NCBI GenBank assembly: GCA_963921795.1
Contig: OY997653.1
Coordinates: forward strand, 24,670,658 to 24,734,657
Direction of reading: 5' to 3'
Source of the DNA: Nannobrachium achirus
Lineage: Eukaryota > Chordata > Actinopteri > Myctophiformes > Myctophidae
Length of the DNA: 64,000 bases
Shown here: one piece after another, positions 11,460 to 21,984 of the stretch
Numbering within the stretch: position 1 is the stretch's first letter
How the letters are laid out: every line of letters starts with the position of its first letter
The notes under the pieces: generated by a model
What the model saw: only the letters and a program-made list of their open reading frames with translations
The model's database searches: none
Told to the model about the DNA's origin: nothing
Translations under genes and position numbers: made by a program

Positions 11460-14400
11460 AGCAAACCACTAAGCACGCCGTCTAAAAGTGGTCTAATAGT
11501 GGTATAGATTTGAAAGTTTTTTTGTTGTCTAAACTTAAACTAGACGACTAATAGACGTCTAATAGTCGTCTAAATGCAGACCGTCTATATTTAGACGACT
11601 ATTAGACGTCTATTAGTCGTCTAGTCTAAGTTTAGACGACAAAAAAACGTTCAAATCTATACCACTATTAGACCACTTTTAGACGGCGTCCTTAGTGGGA
11701 AGTTTGTTAACAGAACAGGTAGTGCAGTCAAAGGTTATGCTAAAAGGATATAACACCAAAAGCCCCGGTCTTTATTGTAACGATGCCATCGAGGCACTGA
11801 GGCAGAACCTTACCCTATGGATCATGTTCATGTGCTCGTCGGTGCTGCTGAAGTTCTTGGCCAGGTCGGAGATGCACAGGGACTCGTGCTGACAGGTGTG
11901 GACCCATCTCTGGTATTCCCCCGTACCGGGGATCCGATCGAAGAAGATCCTGAACGCCTCCCACACGGCCTCCTGGCACACTGAGCGAAACACAGGAACA
12001 ACCTTTTGGTGTCTCTCTCTCGGTTGCACAGAAAGCTCTTATGAGAACTATAACTATAGCAGGGTAATCTGTCACTGTCAGTGCTTTATGTGGACCATGC
12101 AGGGACGTGCTATTGGGAAAAGCGGGACAACTCCCGAACGGCCGGTTCAAAAATGAAAAATAAAATGTCGGCCTTCGTTCCATTTTGGGGGCTGGGCGGC
12201 CAACAAAGTAAATCGTCACCAAGTTTCAAATTTGTAAATTGTTTCGCAAAGTAAAGCCCTGCTTCATCATACAAGGCCGTCGCACAAAAGTAGTGAAAAC
12301 AGCAGATCTACAAGCACACAACGCCTCGCACCGCGAGGCGTTGTGTGCTTGTAGATCGGCTGTTTTCACTAGTTTAAATCATTTTTAAAATGATAAATAC
12401 AAAACAAACGGTTTTGGACATACAAGGTTTCCACCCGACAACGACGAAATATAACTTGTGTAATTGGCTCACTGGCTTGTCACTTGTCATGATCTGAAAT
12501 GGCAAATCTTTGAGTAGCAGCAGCGCTATAGAGAGATCTCTCTCTCTCTCTATAGCGCGCAATGAGGGCCTCTCCAACTCTTTTTCCCAGGCTGAATAAG
12601 GGCCCAGCATGTCCCTGCTGCTGTCAGTGCTGCATGTGGACCAGTGAAAAGATGAGAAACAACACTTTATACTGGCTTAGACAAATATTGCACTGCATTA
12701 AAACCCACTTAATCACTTGAACCCCAGGATCCACATTCCGGGGGGGAACATTAGCCAAACATAGCCAATCACAATGTTGTATGAATGAGGTCCGTTTTTC
12801 CTTTTACATCAAGTTGCTTAGCCGAAAATAGTTCGACGACGTCGTTTGCTTCCGCTATTTTCTGCAAATCTGTACACCAACCGTTTGATGATCTTTTGAG
12901 TGCTAATTGCACAAGGCATTTAACTAACTTTTTACATGAATTAACATCATCCAAGAGTGTCGCACAACAGTAGTGAAAATATATTTCACTACTACAACAA
13001 AACTGCAAACGACCTGAGAGAGAAGGCGAGAAGGGCTTTTTTATGCCATCAAAAGGAATGTTAAGTTAGAATCTGGTTAAAGATATTAGACTTATCTCAT
13101 CCCATCTCCCCCTATGGTTGTGAGATATGGGGTCCCCTTGCCAACCAAGAACTTGAAAAATGGGACAAACACCAAACCGAGAGTATGCATGCAGAACTCT
13201 GCAAATCCATCCTCTGCACCCAAAGAAAAACAACAAACAATGCCTGCAGGGCAGAATTAGCACAATACCCACTCATTATACAAGTTAAAAAGAGACCTAA
13301 ATTATATAAACACCTAAAAGAAGACAAACCAGACATGCTCCATAACATAGCCCTCAACCATAGAGAAAACCTACAGGGAGCCCCCCTCAGTCAGCTGGTA
13401 AAAAGCTTTATACCCTGTATGTAGTCTGGGATCACTTCACTTTTTGGGCTTGTAACCGGTCTGGAGCGGAAACCACAAAACGTCATGTTGTAGTACTCAA
13501 AGGACTACAATTTGGCCGGAACTATCCACCGGAAACAGTTTTAACCCAAAATAATTCCCCTGCACTCAAGGACATACTTTTAGGGCCTACCTAATAAACT
13601 CCTTGATGCGGAGTAGTTTTGCTTTTGAAAAATTTGTTTGGTATATGCATCTTTTTTTAGTCCAACTCGTAGCGACTGGAAAGACTACACTAGGCTACTC
13701 GAGCATTTTAAAAGGGATTGGGGAAACAAACAGGTGGGAACCAAATCAGAGCAACGCCGCTTCTTCGAGTGGTTTCCGCGTTGGGTGGAAACCAAACGGG
13801 CTGTTGTGAACGAACACCAGGCTTTCTCTCAGAAAGCCTGGTGGGCGAGGTTACCCTGTATGTATTTATAACATGTACTGTATATAACGACAAAATGTGA
13901 CATGGCTGACATGTGCTGTACCCCCTCCAACTGTATACTGTATGTTCCCCCTTTTCAACAGTTTTTATTATATTTTGACACTTGCGTTGGCAATGTAAAT
14001 GTATGTTTTAAAATAGCCATTTTCACTATTTTAATGTTAAATAATAACAAAAAAGGAGTGGTTTTGGAAGTACAAGGATTTTCACACAACAGTGCAGCTG
14101 GTGAGAGGCCAATGGCTTCAAGTATGTGATTGGACTGTCTGTCCAGCTTTGCTGAACTGCCACTGACATTAAGTGGTGGTGTGCACTAAGAATAACAGAC
14201 TCGCTCCATAGCTGCCACCGTGGTCTGAAGACTCACCTCTTCAGACTCCACCTAGGCCCATAGCACTTACTGTAGCTCACCTACCCCCCAATGACCATAC
14301 ATGAAAGCTACATACCGTTGTTCCCTATTGAGCTTGGCACATTTCCTGAGGCAAGCTGCCCAGATCACACATGTCACACGTGTCTTCTTATTCACTCTCA

Positions 14401-17400
14401 AAAAACGCCTGCAATGTAGTGCATTTGAAACTACATTGCAGTGCACAATGCACATCATGGGTGATCACTGCTTGCCTCCTGTGAATTGCATTATTTTTAT
14501 TTTTGTCTATTTTCTGTTAATTTAATTGCTGAGTGAGGTCAGCAGACAAAGTTACGTGAGTGAGATAAAATAAAAACTGGGTGAAATGTGCCAATCTCAA
14601 CAGGAAACAACGGTAGCATTTTCTCTTAGGTTTTTATATAAAGCTTTTCTACTGACAAGGTGCTCGGTCTACCTATAGACTGACATTTCTATGCATTTGA
14701 TGTACTGATGTTGGTGTATACCTTACTTATTGTATTGATCTAGGCCTATTTATTACCTTGCTTATTGTATTGATGTATTACGATCAAAAGCGTCTGCTAA
14801 ATGCCTAAATTGTGAATTGTAAATTGGTGGTGGTGCCCTTAAGCAAGGCACTCATCAGCAGTTCTCAGGTATATGACTGAGTGTGACTTGGATCGTGAAG
14901 GAAGGTTGTGTTGAAAGACAAGCGTAATTTATAATCCATGCATTTATGACATGTTAGCGTGAAAATCAGTTCTTCTCTGTACTACAGAATGCCAATTAGG
15001 CTTAACCACTTTAACCATCTACACCAAATCTCTTCAACCAAAAATAGCCAATCTACAAGCTCACAACGTGCCACGTTGCAAAGTGTTGGGAGCTTGTAGA
15101 TCAGCTATTTTTGCCGAATGTTCCCCCCAGAATAGAGATGCTCAGGCTCAAGTGGTTATGTGTTCATGCGCAACAAATTATTCAGTTGAATGAAGTAAAA
15201 AATATATATGTATAATGGAAAAACGTATTGACCGGTACCTCTGAGCTGGTAATATGCTTGGTGGCTGGCAACGACCTCATCGATAGTTTCTTTGGGGCAG
15301 ATTCGGACTCCAGTACGTGAAAACACAGACCTCTTTGTTCGATGTCTTTCCAGTTCAGACGCAGAGGGCTGTCTGGTTGCCCTGAGCAGCTCAACCAGAT
15401 GCATGGAGTTGACAGCCTCTGTTCTCATCCCAGAGTCCTGCTGAAGGCTTGCTAAACAGAACACACAGAAGATCTCAGTGAGTGGTGCACACACTAGACA
15501 AAAGCGGTGAAAAACAGCACACAAACATTTTTTTCCCAGCTGATAATCATAGGGGAACGTTTCTTGGTGCTTTATAGCAGTGGTTCTCAACCTGTGGGTC
15601 GGGACCCCCAGGGAGGTCCCCACATGATTTTTTGGGGGGTCCCCAGAGTTCCCGTTTACCTTTTCATGGTGTTAAAATGGGCTTGGATGTTCTACAGTAC
15701 ACTAGCCGAAACGTCTGGGGAAGAGGGAGTCCAAGTGACTGTCAGGCAAAAACTGTAGCTACAGCCACGGATACACCCAAATGAAGTCTGTACGCACTGC
15801 TTACAGTTTTGCTTACAGAATATACACCGGTTTTAGTCACTTCATTTACACGTTATTTGCCAGATTAATGAATCGGGCCCATTGTATAGTTTAAGTCGCA
15901 ATGTATGAACCACGCAATGTTCATGTGTGTACACAATATTATACAATTGACTCTTTGTATATCAGTCGTTCTCAAAGTGGGGTCCAGGGACCCCAAAGGG
16001 TCCTTGAGGGTGTTCCAGGGGGTCCCCCAGCTGAATGAGTGAACATGAAACGCTATTAGATACTTCGACTCTTCGAAAAATAGACGATAATACAACGCGC
16101 TGAGTGTGCTCGTATACTGTATTGGATCTTTTCAAAACATAATTTTAGTCAAATCGTTTTTTTTTTTTTTACATTTCAAGTGTTGTCTCTGCATCTGGGA
16201 AGAGTGGTAGGGAAAGCGGGTGGACAGGCGGGAACAGTGGTGCAATGGTGATTCAATGTTTGGGGGGTCGCGAACATCGCTCAACACCTACTATACAGGT
16301 CTATTGATATGTATATAGGCTTGTTTCTTTGTTAAAACAGTTGTCGAGGTGTGAACTTGGGGTGGTGCGAGACCCCGGCTCAGAAAAGATATGGGTCGTC
16401 GGGGGCGCACAACCCAAGACCACGGCAACACTGGGCGGGAAATGAGGGGTATTCAGTATTGTAACGATACATTTGAACAACGATTCGATACACATCACGA
16501 CACATGGTTGACGATATGATACATAGACGATATTGGTTCATCCATGGCGATACGATACAATTCGATTCAATGATTTAAAATCGATATAGTAACTATGTTT
16601 AGCAAAAACATTAAATCTGTGTGAAACGTGTCAATAGAGCAGGTTTTTTAAGGGAAAAATCTATTATTATGGATATAAATAAGTAAACAGTGTGATTCTT
16701 TAGCAAATACATGGACATTATATTACAAAACATGGACAAACCCGCTCCTTGACATGAACACATAGATTACACACATTTATTGATAGACCAAGAGTAGCTA
16801 TGTGGAATAGGAAAGTAAAATTGCTAAATACATTTGCACAAATACTTAGTTTCCATACAATTAATTATTTCCACTGCAAAATGATTCGATACCGATTATC
16901 TGCATTGTAAAATGATACCGATGCAATACAAAGCCAAAACGGTACGATATATGCTTTTGCAAATCGATATAGTAGATTTTTCTATTCAGTTACTATATTG
17001 TTACACCCCTAGTATTCAGGCATTGCATGTTTGTCCGTGAATACCTCATATGGGAGGAAAAAAATAAAAAATAAAACAATAAACTGATTAAAAAAAGAAT
17101 AAATGGGGATCTATAGCCAAATATATCAGTTTGGGGGTCCTTGAAATGTCTGGGAACCACTGGTAATGCTGTAGCACACATAATGTATATTGTGCTAAAT
17201 TATACACTGTGGGTAGAGCTTATGAGCCAGAATGACATAAGATACATTCTCTTGGGACCACTTTAAGCAAAAATTGTCCTGATATGGCCTCATAGTACTT
17301 GTTCAGCACTTTTGGTGAAGTCGTCCACTAAATGGCATGCTATAGTCTGTCTAGTGGGTCTATTTAGAAATGGGTTACAGAGGCTAGGCATTGCAATTTC

Positions 17401-18103
17401 CTCAAGAGCACGTAATAAATCTCTGCCTTTTGGGAAATATGGGCTCTCTGTGAGAAAGTGTTGCTTATATAAGCATCTCAAAATATATTTTAAAAACTTG
17501 AACCATATCCTTAAAGTCTGGCTTTGAAAAGACAAAATGCCTGAAAATTGTTTGGATTAATACTTAATAAGCAGTTTGCCTTCCAAGACTTGGAAGATTA
17601 TGTCAATAACCCTGATGACTTTTAACATATGAATGAATAATAATAGATGAATAATTTATGAACTGAATTCAATCTCAAAACTTGCAGTTGTAAATTTCCT
17701 TTTTGTATTTGGGACTATGTCCCTGAAAATGCTTTTTCAGTGCTTTTTTGTATTCATTATTTTAATATTTATTAGTAGCCTTAAGCATTGTATTGGATTT
17801 TCTTGCCTATATCAGTTTTAAAATCGTGTGCATGCAGAACATACACAGTTCAAATGAATAATGAATCAATAATCGCCTGCACATGTGACAGATGCTTTAT
17901 TGCACCAAATAACTCAAATAGGTCATTACTTCAGGTCATTGTCAATGCTTCACTTTACAAAAAGAAAAAGAAAAATGCTTTTCCTGCAACTACTGTCAAG
18001 GTTCAGAAGGATAGTGGCTTTGCGAACAAAACCTGAGCTTACCTTTAATTCCGTTGGCTTGGAGAGCAAGAAGTAACAGCAAAAGTACAGATTTCCAAGG
18101 CAT
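3594..18103 (-). CDS. impg1: impg1-like gene, N-terminal six coding exons (partial)
   Basis: Six exons at 18103-18043, 15451-15239, 11980-11814, 7097-7060, 4908-4865 and 3763-3594 (minus strand) join to 231 codons. Every intron is GT/AG and phases run 1,1,0,2,1,0 without conflict. The protein starts [18 protein letters not shown] (signal peptide), has a basic RHRTKR/S cleavage-type site, then [21 protein letters not shown] and [20 protein letters not shown], and an N-glycosylation site in KNFSS. It ends in a Thr/Pro/Ser-rich stretch suited to O-glycosylation. From family knowledge, this order matches interphotoreceptor matrix proteoglycan 1 (SPACR), a secreted glycoprotein around rods and cones, more closely than IMPG2. 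Fish often have two paralogues (a/b), which I cannot separate. The SEA and EGF-like domains are not in the window, so the gene runs off the left end. The introns are filled with hAT elements, fold-backs and LINE pieces. The promoter is not identified. Confidence 0.9.
3824..4318. mobile_element. hAT-like element with perfect 8-bp TSD (AGCATCAT)
   Basis: Ends CAGGGGCGTCACACC and TTGTGACGCCCCTG; AGCATCAT is at 3816-3823 and 4319-4326. Inside are two hairpin cores (about 3881-3945 and 4165-4237) around a segment resembling the TGCTCAAACTTTTTCACGTG end of another hAT family, so it is composite. It lies in impg1 intron 5. Confidence 0.9.
4865..4908 (-). CDS. impg1: impg1 exon 5 (44 bp, Thr/Pro-rich)
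   Basis: The acceptor CTTACTTGCAG and donor GTAAGG bound 44 bases (phase 2 to 1). In the frame set by exon 6 it reads [14 protein letters not shown], a mucin-like stretch. Other frames give sequences that run into a stop in exon 6. Its short length makes it dependent on the neighbouring exons for support. Confidence 0.75.
5226..5306. repeat. hairpin core, long-arm form
   Basis: The arms extend TAGTGAAAACAGCTGATC, then TACAAGCACACAACGCCTC, and are almost fully inverse over 81 bases. It sits in a shorter element bounded by AACCTTGTATGTCC (about 5143) and its inverse (about 5350) in impg1 intron 4. Confidence 0.87.
6162..6208. repeat. (GA)n microsatellite
   Basis: About 23 GA units in impg1 intron 4. 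Confidence 0.95.
6530..6991 (+). mobile_element. hAT-like MITE with perfect 8-bp TSD (GTTGAAAA)
   Basis: The ends CAGGGACGTGCTGG and CCAGCACGTCCCTG are inverted repeats and GTTGAAAA stands on both sides (6522-6529, 6992-6999). It is 462 bp with no transposase. It holds a long hairpin at 6663-6743 and lies in impg1 intron 4, about 60 bases from exon 4. Confidence 0.9.
6663..6743. repeat. hairpin core, long-arm form
   Basis: The same long-arm palindrome (TAGTGAAAACAGCCGATC ... GATCTGCTGTTTTCACTA), inside the hAT MITE 6530-6991. Confidence 0.87.
7060..7097 (-). CDS. impg1: impg1 exon 4 (38-bp microexon)
   Basis: A strong polypyrimidine tract and CAG precede 38 bases that end at a GTAAGG donor. 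Read from phase 0 it gives [12 protein letters not shown] and leaves two bases that fit exon 5. A second AG two bases downstream could serve as an alternative acceptor but would break the frame of the following exons. The conserved frame across exons 3 to 6 is the main support; the exon is too short to recognise alone. Confidence 0.72.
8945..9330 (-). pseudogene. C-terminal remnant of an uncharacterised transposon ORF (left arm)
   Basis: The minus strand reads [18 protein letters not shown], then [20 protein letters not shown] and LPAPKAI, followed by Cys-rich and Asp-rich tail codons. It is the inverted counterpart of the 9897 remnant. From memory, similar FCKHR...LPPT...W sequences recur in fish and cnidarian transposon-like proteins of unknown role. 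Confidence 0.6.
9897..10315 (+). pseudogene. C-terminal remnant of the same transposon ORF (right arm)
   Basis: The plus strand reads [39 protein letters not shown] and VLPAPKAG, then Cys-rich codons and an acidic end. It shares most residues with the inverted left-arm copy. No N-terminal or catalytic part is seen in either arm. Confidence 0.6.
11417..11459. repeat. (ATTG)n microsatellite
   Basis: About ten ATTG units beside the 233-bp palindrome. Confidence 0.95.
11466..11698. mobile_element. 233-bp near-perfect palindrome (MITE)
   Basis: Outer ends CCACTAAGCACGCCGTC and GACGGCGTCCTTAGTGG. The whole unit reads almost the same on both strands, with repeated TAGACG/CGTCTA and a centre near 11580. 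It follows a (ATTG)n tract. It lies in impg1 intron 3, about 115 bases from exon 3. Superfamily unknown. Confidence 0.85.
11814..11980 (-). CDS. impg1: impg1 exon 3 (conserved N-terminal block)
   Basis: The acceptor TTTCGCTCAG and donor GTAAGG bound 167 bases (phase 1 to 0). It encodes [20 protein letters not shown], then [20 protein letters not shown] and [16 protein letters not shown]. This is the most diagnostic stretch of the IMPG family and supports IMPG1 over IMPG2. Codon third positions are GC-rich compared with the AT-rich introns, as expected of a constrained exon. Confidence 0.93.
12100..12617 (+). mobile_element. hAT-like MITE, same family as 6530 and 50112
   Basis: The ends are CAGGGACGTGCT and AGCATGTCCCTG, with the inner hairpin at 12291-12371. 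No 8-bp duplication abuts the ends, but a longer imperfect flank repeat does occur: CTGTCAGTGCTTTATGTGG on the left and CTGTCAGTGCTGCATGTGG on the right. It lies in impg1 intron 2, about 120 bases from exon 3. Confidence 0.82.
12291..12371. repeat. hairpin core, long-arm form
   Basis: TAGTGAAAACAGCAGATC ... GATCGGCTGTTTTCACTA with AACGCCTCGC at the tip; inside the MITE 12100-12617. Confidence 0.87.
12998..13420 (+). pseudogene. L1-like LINE fragment, C-terminal region
   Basis: The plus strand contains [58 protein letters not shown] and [17 protein letters not shown]. Fish Tx1/L1-type ORF2 ends read like this. It lacks the RT core and is interrupted, so it is a dead fragment in impg1 intron 2. 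Confidence 0.75.
14200..14830 (+). repeat. L2-type LINE 3' region, degraded
   Basis: Starts with a coding trace (TGAAGACTCACCTCTTCAG, read LKTHLF) and ends CAAAAGCGTCTGCTAAATGC with a TGTGAATTGTAAATTG tail. The segment at about 14320-14640 does not fit and may be an insertion. Confidence 0.6.
15038..15114. repeat. hairpin core copy
   Basis: CCAAAAATAGCCAATCTAC and GTAGATCAGCTATTTTTGC around a decayed loop. It lies in impg1 intron 2, about 125 bases from exon 2. Confidence 0.8.
15239..15451 (-). CDS. impg1: impg1 exon 2
   Basis: The acceptor TTCTGTTTAG and donor GTACCG bound 213 bases (phase 1 to 1). It encodes [20 protein letters not shown]... through the basic site RHRTKRS to [10 protein letters not shown]. 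In the family the RTKR site precedes the mature N-terminal domain, and the Cys of VRICP begins the conserved block that continues in exon 3. Confidence 0.9.
15960..17164. mobile_element. older hAT-type element hosting the 16457 insertion
   Basis: The left end CAGTCGTTCTCAAAGTGG and right end TGTCTGGGAACCACTG resemble each other inverted, the pattern of the CAGTGGTTCTCAA family. The flanks do not match as a target duplication, so the pairing of the two ends is inferred. No transposase is seen. Confidence 0.5.
16457..17011. mobile_element. hAT-like MITE with 8-bp TSD (GTATTCAG)
   Basis: Starts TATTGTAACGATACA and ends TATTGTTACACCCCTA, rich in CGATA-type motifs. GTATTCAG is at 16449-16456 and 17012-17019. 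It sits inside what looks like an older element running from about 15960 (GTTCTCAAAGTGGGGTCC) to 17164 (GTCTGGGAACCACTG). Confidence 0.85.
17170..18042. other. impg1 intron 1, part without clear elements
   Basis: AT-rich sequence with no gene or element that I can support. Confidence 0.6.
18043..18103 (-). CDS. impg1: impg1 exon 1 (coding part): signal peptide
   Basis: The minus strand reads [20 protein letters not shown], a short charged start followed by a run of leucines, typical of a secretory signal. The donor GTAAGC follows after one extra base (phase 1). The ATG is the only one upstream of the hydrophobic run. Any 5' UTR lies at higher coordinates; I saw no decisive TATA box or photoreceptor homeobox cluster there. 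Confidence 0.88.
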
Positions 18104-19737
18104 TCTGGCTTTAAGAGTATTATTGCTTTTGCCCAATTATTATAATGAAGCAAATCCAGGTGTCCTTCACCTCAAGATGAACTCCCAGGCTCTGGTATGA
18201 TCATTAGGACAGCTGGGTCTCTGGGTACGGGACGGTCTCACATGCAGCTGGATGCTCATTTAGGCCCGACAGAACTTCCTGCTTTCCCCCTGATGAATTC
18301 AACCAGCACCTGACCTCTCACAGATGAACCATCAGAACCACTGCGGTGGCGACACCTACAAACACACGACACGTGACACACCCGCACGCACGCACGTGCA
18401 CATACACACACACACACACACCTCCTGCCAAGACGATTGTGGGAGAGAGTGGAAGTAACGGGACGAGTTTAAAAAAGCACGCACCGTTTCGGGAATAATC
18501 TTTTTATCTACTGCTCAGACATAATCCCTGCTTTACTCTCCTGAGGGGCCGGGCCTCATCCTGTAAGTGGCTTTCTGCCAGGCTGCATCTGTCCACCGGA
18601 GCAAATGAAAGGTGAGGGTTAAAGGGAGTGGAGGAAAGGAGGGGTGGAGAGAGGGGAGGTTAAGAGAGGTGAGGTGAGGAGAGGAGGTGGGGGGGAAACC
18701 CGCCCCGGGGCTATGACGTATACTGTACGGTAAGATGGCCACCGTGTGAAACCGTAAACATAGTCGGTTGAGCCAGGCACTCTGACAGTAGGCCTATATT
18801 CCTCTGTCACCATAGACGCCTTTCAGGTCCTCACAACTTTCACAACATATTTATTTATTCAAAAACACAAAGGTGAATAACAAAGTTATTGCATAACAGA
18901 TTGCCATCAATCAGCCCATTACCACTGTTGAGGCCCAAGCCTGCAGGAAAATGAAAACCATATAGACATACAGACTAGTAGAATACAACCTTACAGCAAG
19001 TCTTATTTACAAGTCATCTATCAGTAGAACTTTACAACTAATTACAACACAACTTCAGAAGTATAGAAAAGACCAGAGTTTGTGTTGAATATTAGGGGCA
19101 CAGACACTGCTTCAAGCCGAATCATTTTTTTTATTATTTAATATTTTATATGAAGACATTGCATCCAGAGGGCCTCAATGAAGATGTGTCTCTCTTGCTT
19201 TTGTAACTTTATCTCCTTTTCTCCTCAGGTTCTTTATAGCTGTGCCCCTAGTGTACATAGTGTAACAACCCTGCAAGAGATCTGTTCGTAACTCGCTCCA
19301 CCAAGCAAGCGGGTTGCTTGCCTTGTCTGCTGAATGGGGGGGCGGGGTTCGTCTTCCATTTGGAGGTGAAATTCCCCACTCAGTCTGCTAAAAGTTACAA
19401 TATATATTGCCCAAAAACTCTGGCCTTTTCTATACTTCTGAAGTTGTAATGTTAACTTGCAATGTATTCTTCTTGTAAGTGAAGTGAAGTTGTATAGATG
19501 ACGTGTAACTAAGATTATCTTTTCTTTAAGAGTGACATGACAATATTGGATTGATTCCATGTTTGTTTGCTGTATGTCTTAATGGTGATGGCTGGTTGAT
19601 AGCATTCTGTGCCTTGGGTCAGCTTCATGACAGGGTAACCTGCATTCAGTTGATGATGGTCTGAGGACCGAAACGTCTATTCTCTCTGTGTCATTTTATT
19701 TTCACCATGTCATTTTTTGCACTTTTGTGCAAATATA
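18104..19737. other. upstream of impg1
   Basis: Contains the expected 5' flank, a CACGCACG/CA tract near 18380, a G/A-rich stretch (18605-18695), and a weak inverted pair (ACTTCAGAAGTATAGAAAAG near 19050 against its inverse near 19420). Near 19655 stands GGTCTGAGGACCGAAACG, a motif common in fish retroposons. No promoter element is certain. Confidence 0.5.
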
Positions 19738-20050
19738 ATATTTTTACAGTTTACAGTTTACATTTTAGGTATTTAGCAGACACTTTTAATCCAAAGCCAC
19801 TTACAATAAGCAGATAAAACATCACAATAATAAACAAGATAATATGTCAGTACATCAACAGCAATACAACAAATGCAAATGAATATCTATCTAGGAAACA
19901 ATAATCAGTCAAGGAAATAAAAAAATCTAAAAAAAACAAATGCTAACTAGCTTCATGTATGGTCATTGAGTGTTTCAGTAGTGCTATGGGTCTAGGTGGA
20001 GTCTGAACAGGTGAGTCTTCAGTCCACGGCGAAAGCTAGCGAGTGAGTCA
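19738..20050 (-). repeat. L2-type LINE 3' region, inverted
   Basis: On the minus strand it runs from the coding trace TGAAGACTCACCTGTTCAG to TTGGATTAAAAGTGTCTGC and a TGTAAACTGTAAAC tail. It is the same family as 14200-14830. Confidence 0.7.
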
Positions 20051-21151
20051 GTTTTTTTGTATCCAAAGTGCATCAACATTCATTTGTCAGTGTTGCACAC
20101 ATCTTGTTGTTTATGGTCTTTCATGCTGGCATCTCGTACTTGTCTTCAGCCAAGTAAGCCTCACATTTAGAGCACAAACTTTTCTATCTTTTTGATCTTT
20201 TAGATGTTAGGACCAATGCCTTGCGGCAAAAAAGGCAGAGCACCAGAGATTGTTTTTTAAAACATTTTCCACAAGTGTGCCTTGATCACTTTTCTTTGCT
20301 AAAGTTTTCATTTAGTCACCCCTTGCACCAAAGATCACCTTGTTTGGATCTTTCACTCATCTGCCAGAAAGATGCGGCCGTCTCTGTGTGTTCATATTCA
20401 TGCATCTATTTCTCACCAAATGTAGGTAAAGCATGGTTTCTCAAAGTGGGTACCATGGCAACCTAGGGTGCTGTGAGGATACTTTGATAATATTTGGAAT
20501 GTATCAATATCACTTCAGTTGAAGACCCTGTAGCAACTCATAATGTAATAACGGCTCATAATGTAATAAGGGCTCATAATGTAATAAGAAAAATGTAATA
20601 AAAACTCATAATGTAATAATAAGCTCATAATGTAATAGAAAAACTAGCGCATAACGTAATAATGGATTTTTCAATAATGTAATAATGTAATAATGTGTTA
20701 CATTAAGAACCTCCACATAGGAAGCTCATAATGTAATACAACTTCATAATGTAATAATGTATTTTTATTACATTATGAGCTGATTATTACGTTATGAGCT
20801 TTTATTACATTTGAATTATTACATTATGCGCTTGTTTTTTATTACATTATGAGCTGATTATTACATTATGAGTTTTTATTACATGTTTTTATTACATTAT
20901 GAGCCCTAATTACATTATGAGTTGCTACACACCCTGACAACTTTGTTGATGAAGAATGGAGCAACTATCTGCTAAACATGCAGCAAATGAATACATAGGG
21001 GGATCATTTAGCTGTACAAAGAGCATCCACAATGTTCAACATACAGTTCGTGATTGTATCGACACTGGGTGTTGATGCAACATCGATAATATCCCCATGT
21101 GGTCAGTATGACGACAGTCTGCCATTGCTAGTTCTGGGCCACCTTGCCGAA

Positions 21152-21560
21152 CAGGCATTGACACTAAGGCTTGCCCACCTGCCCCTGGCAGGTAAATAAA
21201 ACTTTGGGGCAGGTGAAGTTTCCTTTCAGGTTGCCCGACCAGGCAATTGCTCATTTGAGAGGGGACACGACCGTCTATAAACACAACAAGAGATATCTGT
21301 ATAAACACCTGAACGTGGCCATAAAAAAGAAAGAAAGTGTGTAACCATAGCAATCATAACTACCTAGGTATTTGGATTTGGAGGTATTGAGGTATGATTA
21401 AAAATTGTTATTGAGTTAAATTGAGTGGTAATTAAAATCTTACCCATCATTTTACAATGGACGATTTATTTTTTGGGTGTAGATGACCTTTGGGCAAGTA
21501 GAACATGACCTGTACTTGCCCGACGGGCAAGTGCCTCTTAGACCTTAGTGTCAACCCCTG
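21152..21560. mobile_element. hAT-like insertion inside the left arm of the fold-back
   Basis: Ends CAGGCATTGACACTAAGG and CCTTAGTGTCAACCCCTG are inverted repeats. The undisturbed right arm (CCTTCGGCAAAG at about 22305-22316) shows the empty site. Comparison gives a short duplication of CCGAA or GCCGAA, that is five or six bases. Confidence 0.82.
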
Positions 21561-21943
21561 CCGAAGGTCATGGGGACCATTATGTAAGCCTTGATGGACC
21601 AGTCACACACTTGATTCAAAGAGCGCACCACTTCGATCTGTCCAGACTTAGGGCCAGAGGTACTGGGTCAGGGCCAGAGTGAGGGCCTTACGGTGAGAGT
21701 GAGGGCCAGAGCAGGGCAGGATTTACCCTTCATGGTGCCCTGTGCTTGAAAACGAACAGTCCCGGCCAAACCGGGACGTCTGGTCACCCTACTTAATAGT
21801 GTGGTCTCAGTTGTTATATGAGATACATGAAGGTTTCCTGTGCAAATAAGCCAAAAAGCTTACTAGGATCTCCCTTTAGTTGACCTTGTAGCAGTGAACT
21901 GTACTGTCATGAACCTTTGCCTATGCAAACTTCTAATAAAGTC

Positions 21944-21947
<4 letters not shown>

Positions 21948-21983
<36 letters not shown>
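21948..21983. repeat. (ATCA)n microsatellite
   Basis: About nine units within the middle of the 2.4-kb fold-back. Confidence 0.93.

Positions 21984-21984
<1 letters not shown>

Noticed and set aside
12769-13008. Minus-strand 79-codon frame ([19 protein letters not shown])
   Set aside because: Looks protein-like, but no family is recognised and a palindromic CGACGACGTCG lies in it; it may be a transposase scrap.
18104-18320. Photoreceptor promoter motifs (CRX-type) upstream of impg1
   Set aside because: Only single weak TAAT cores are present, not more than expected by chance.
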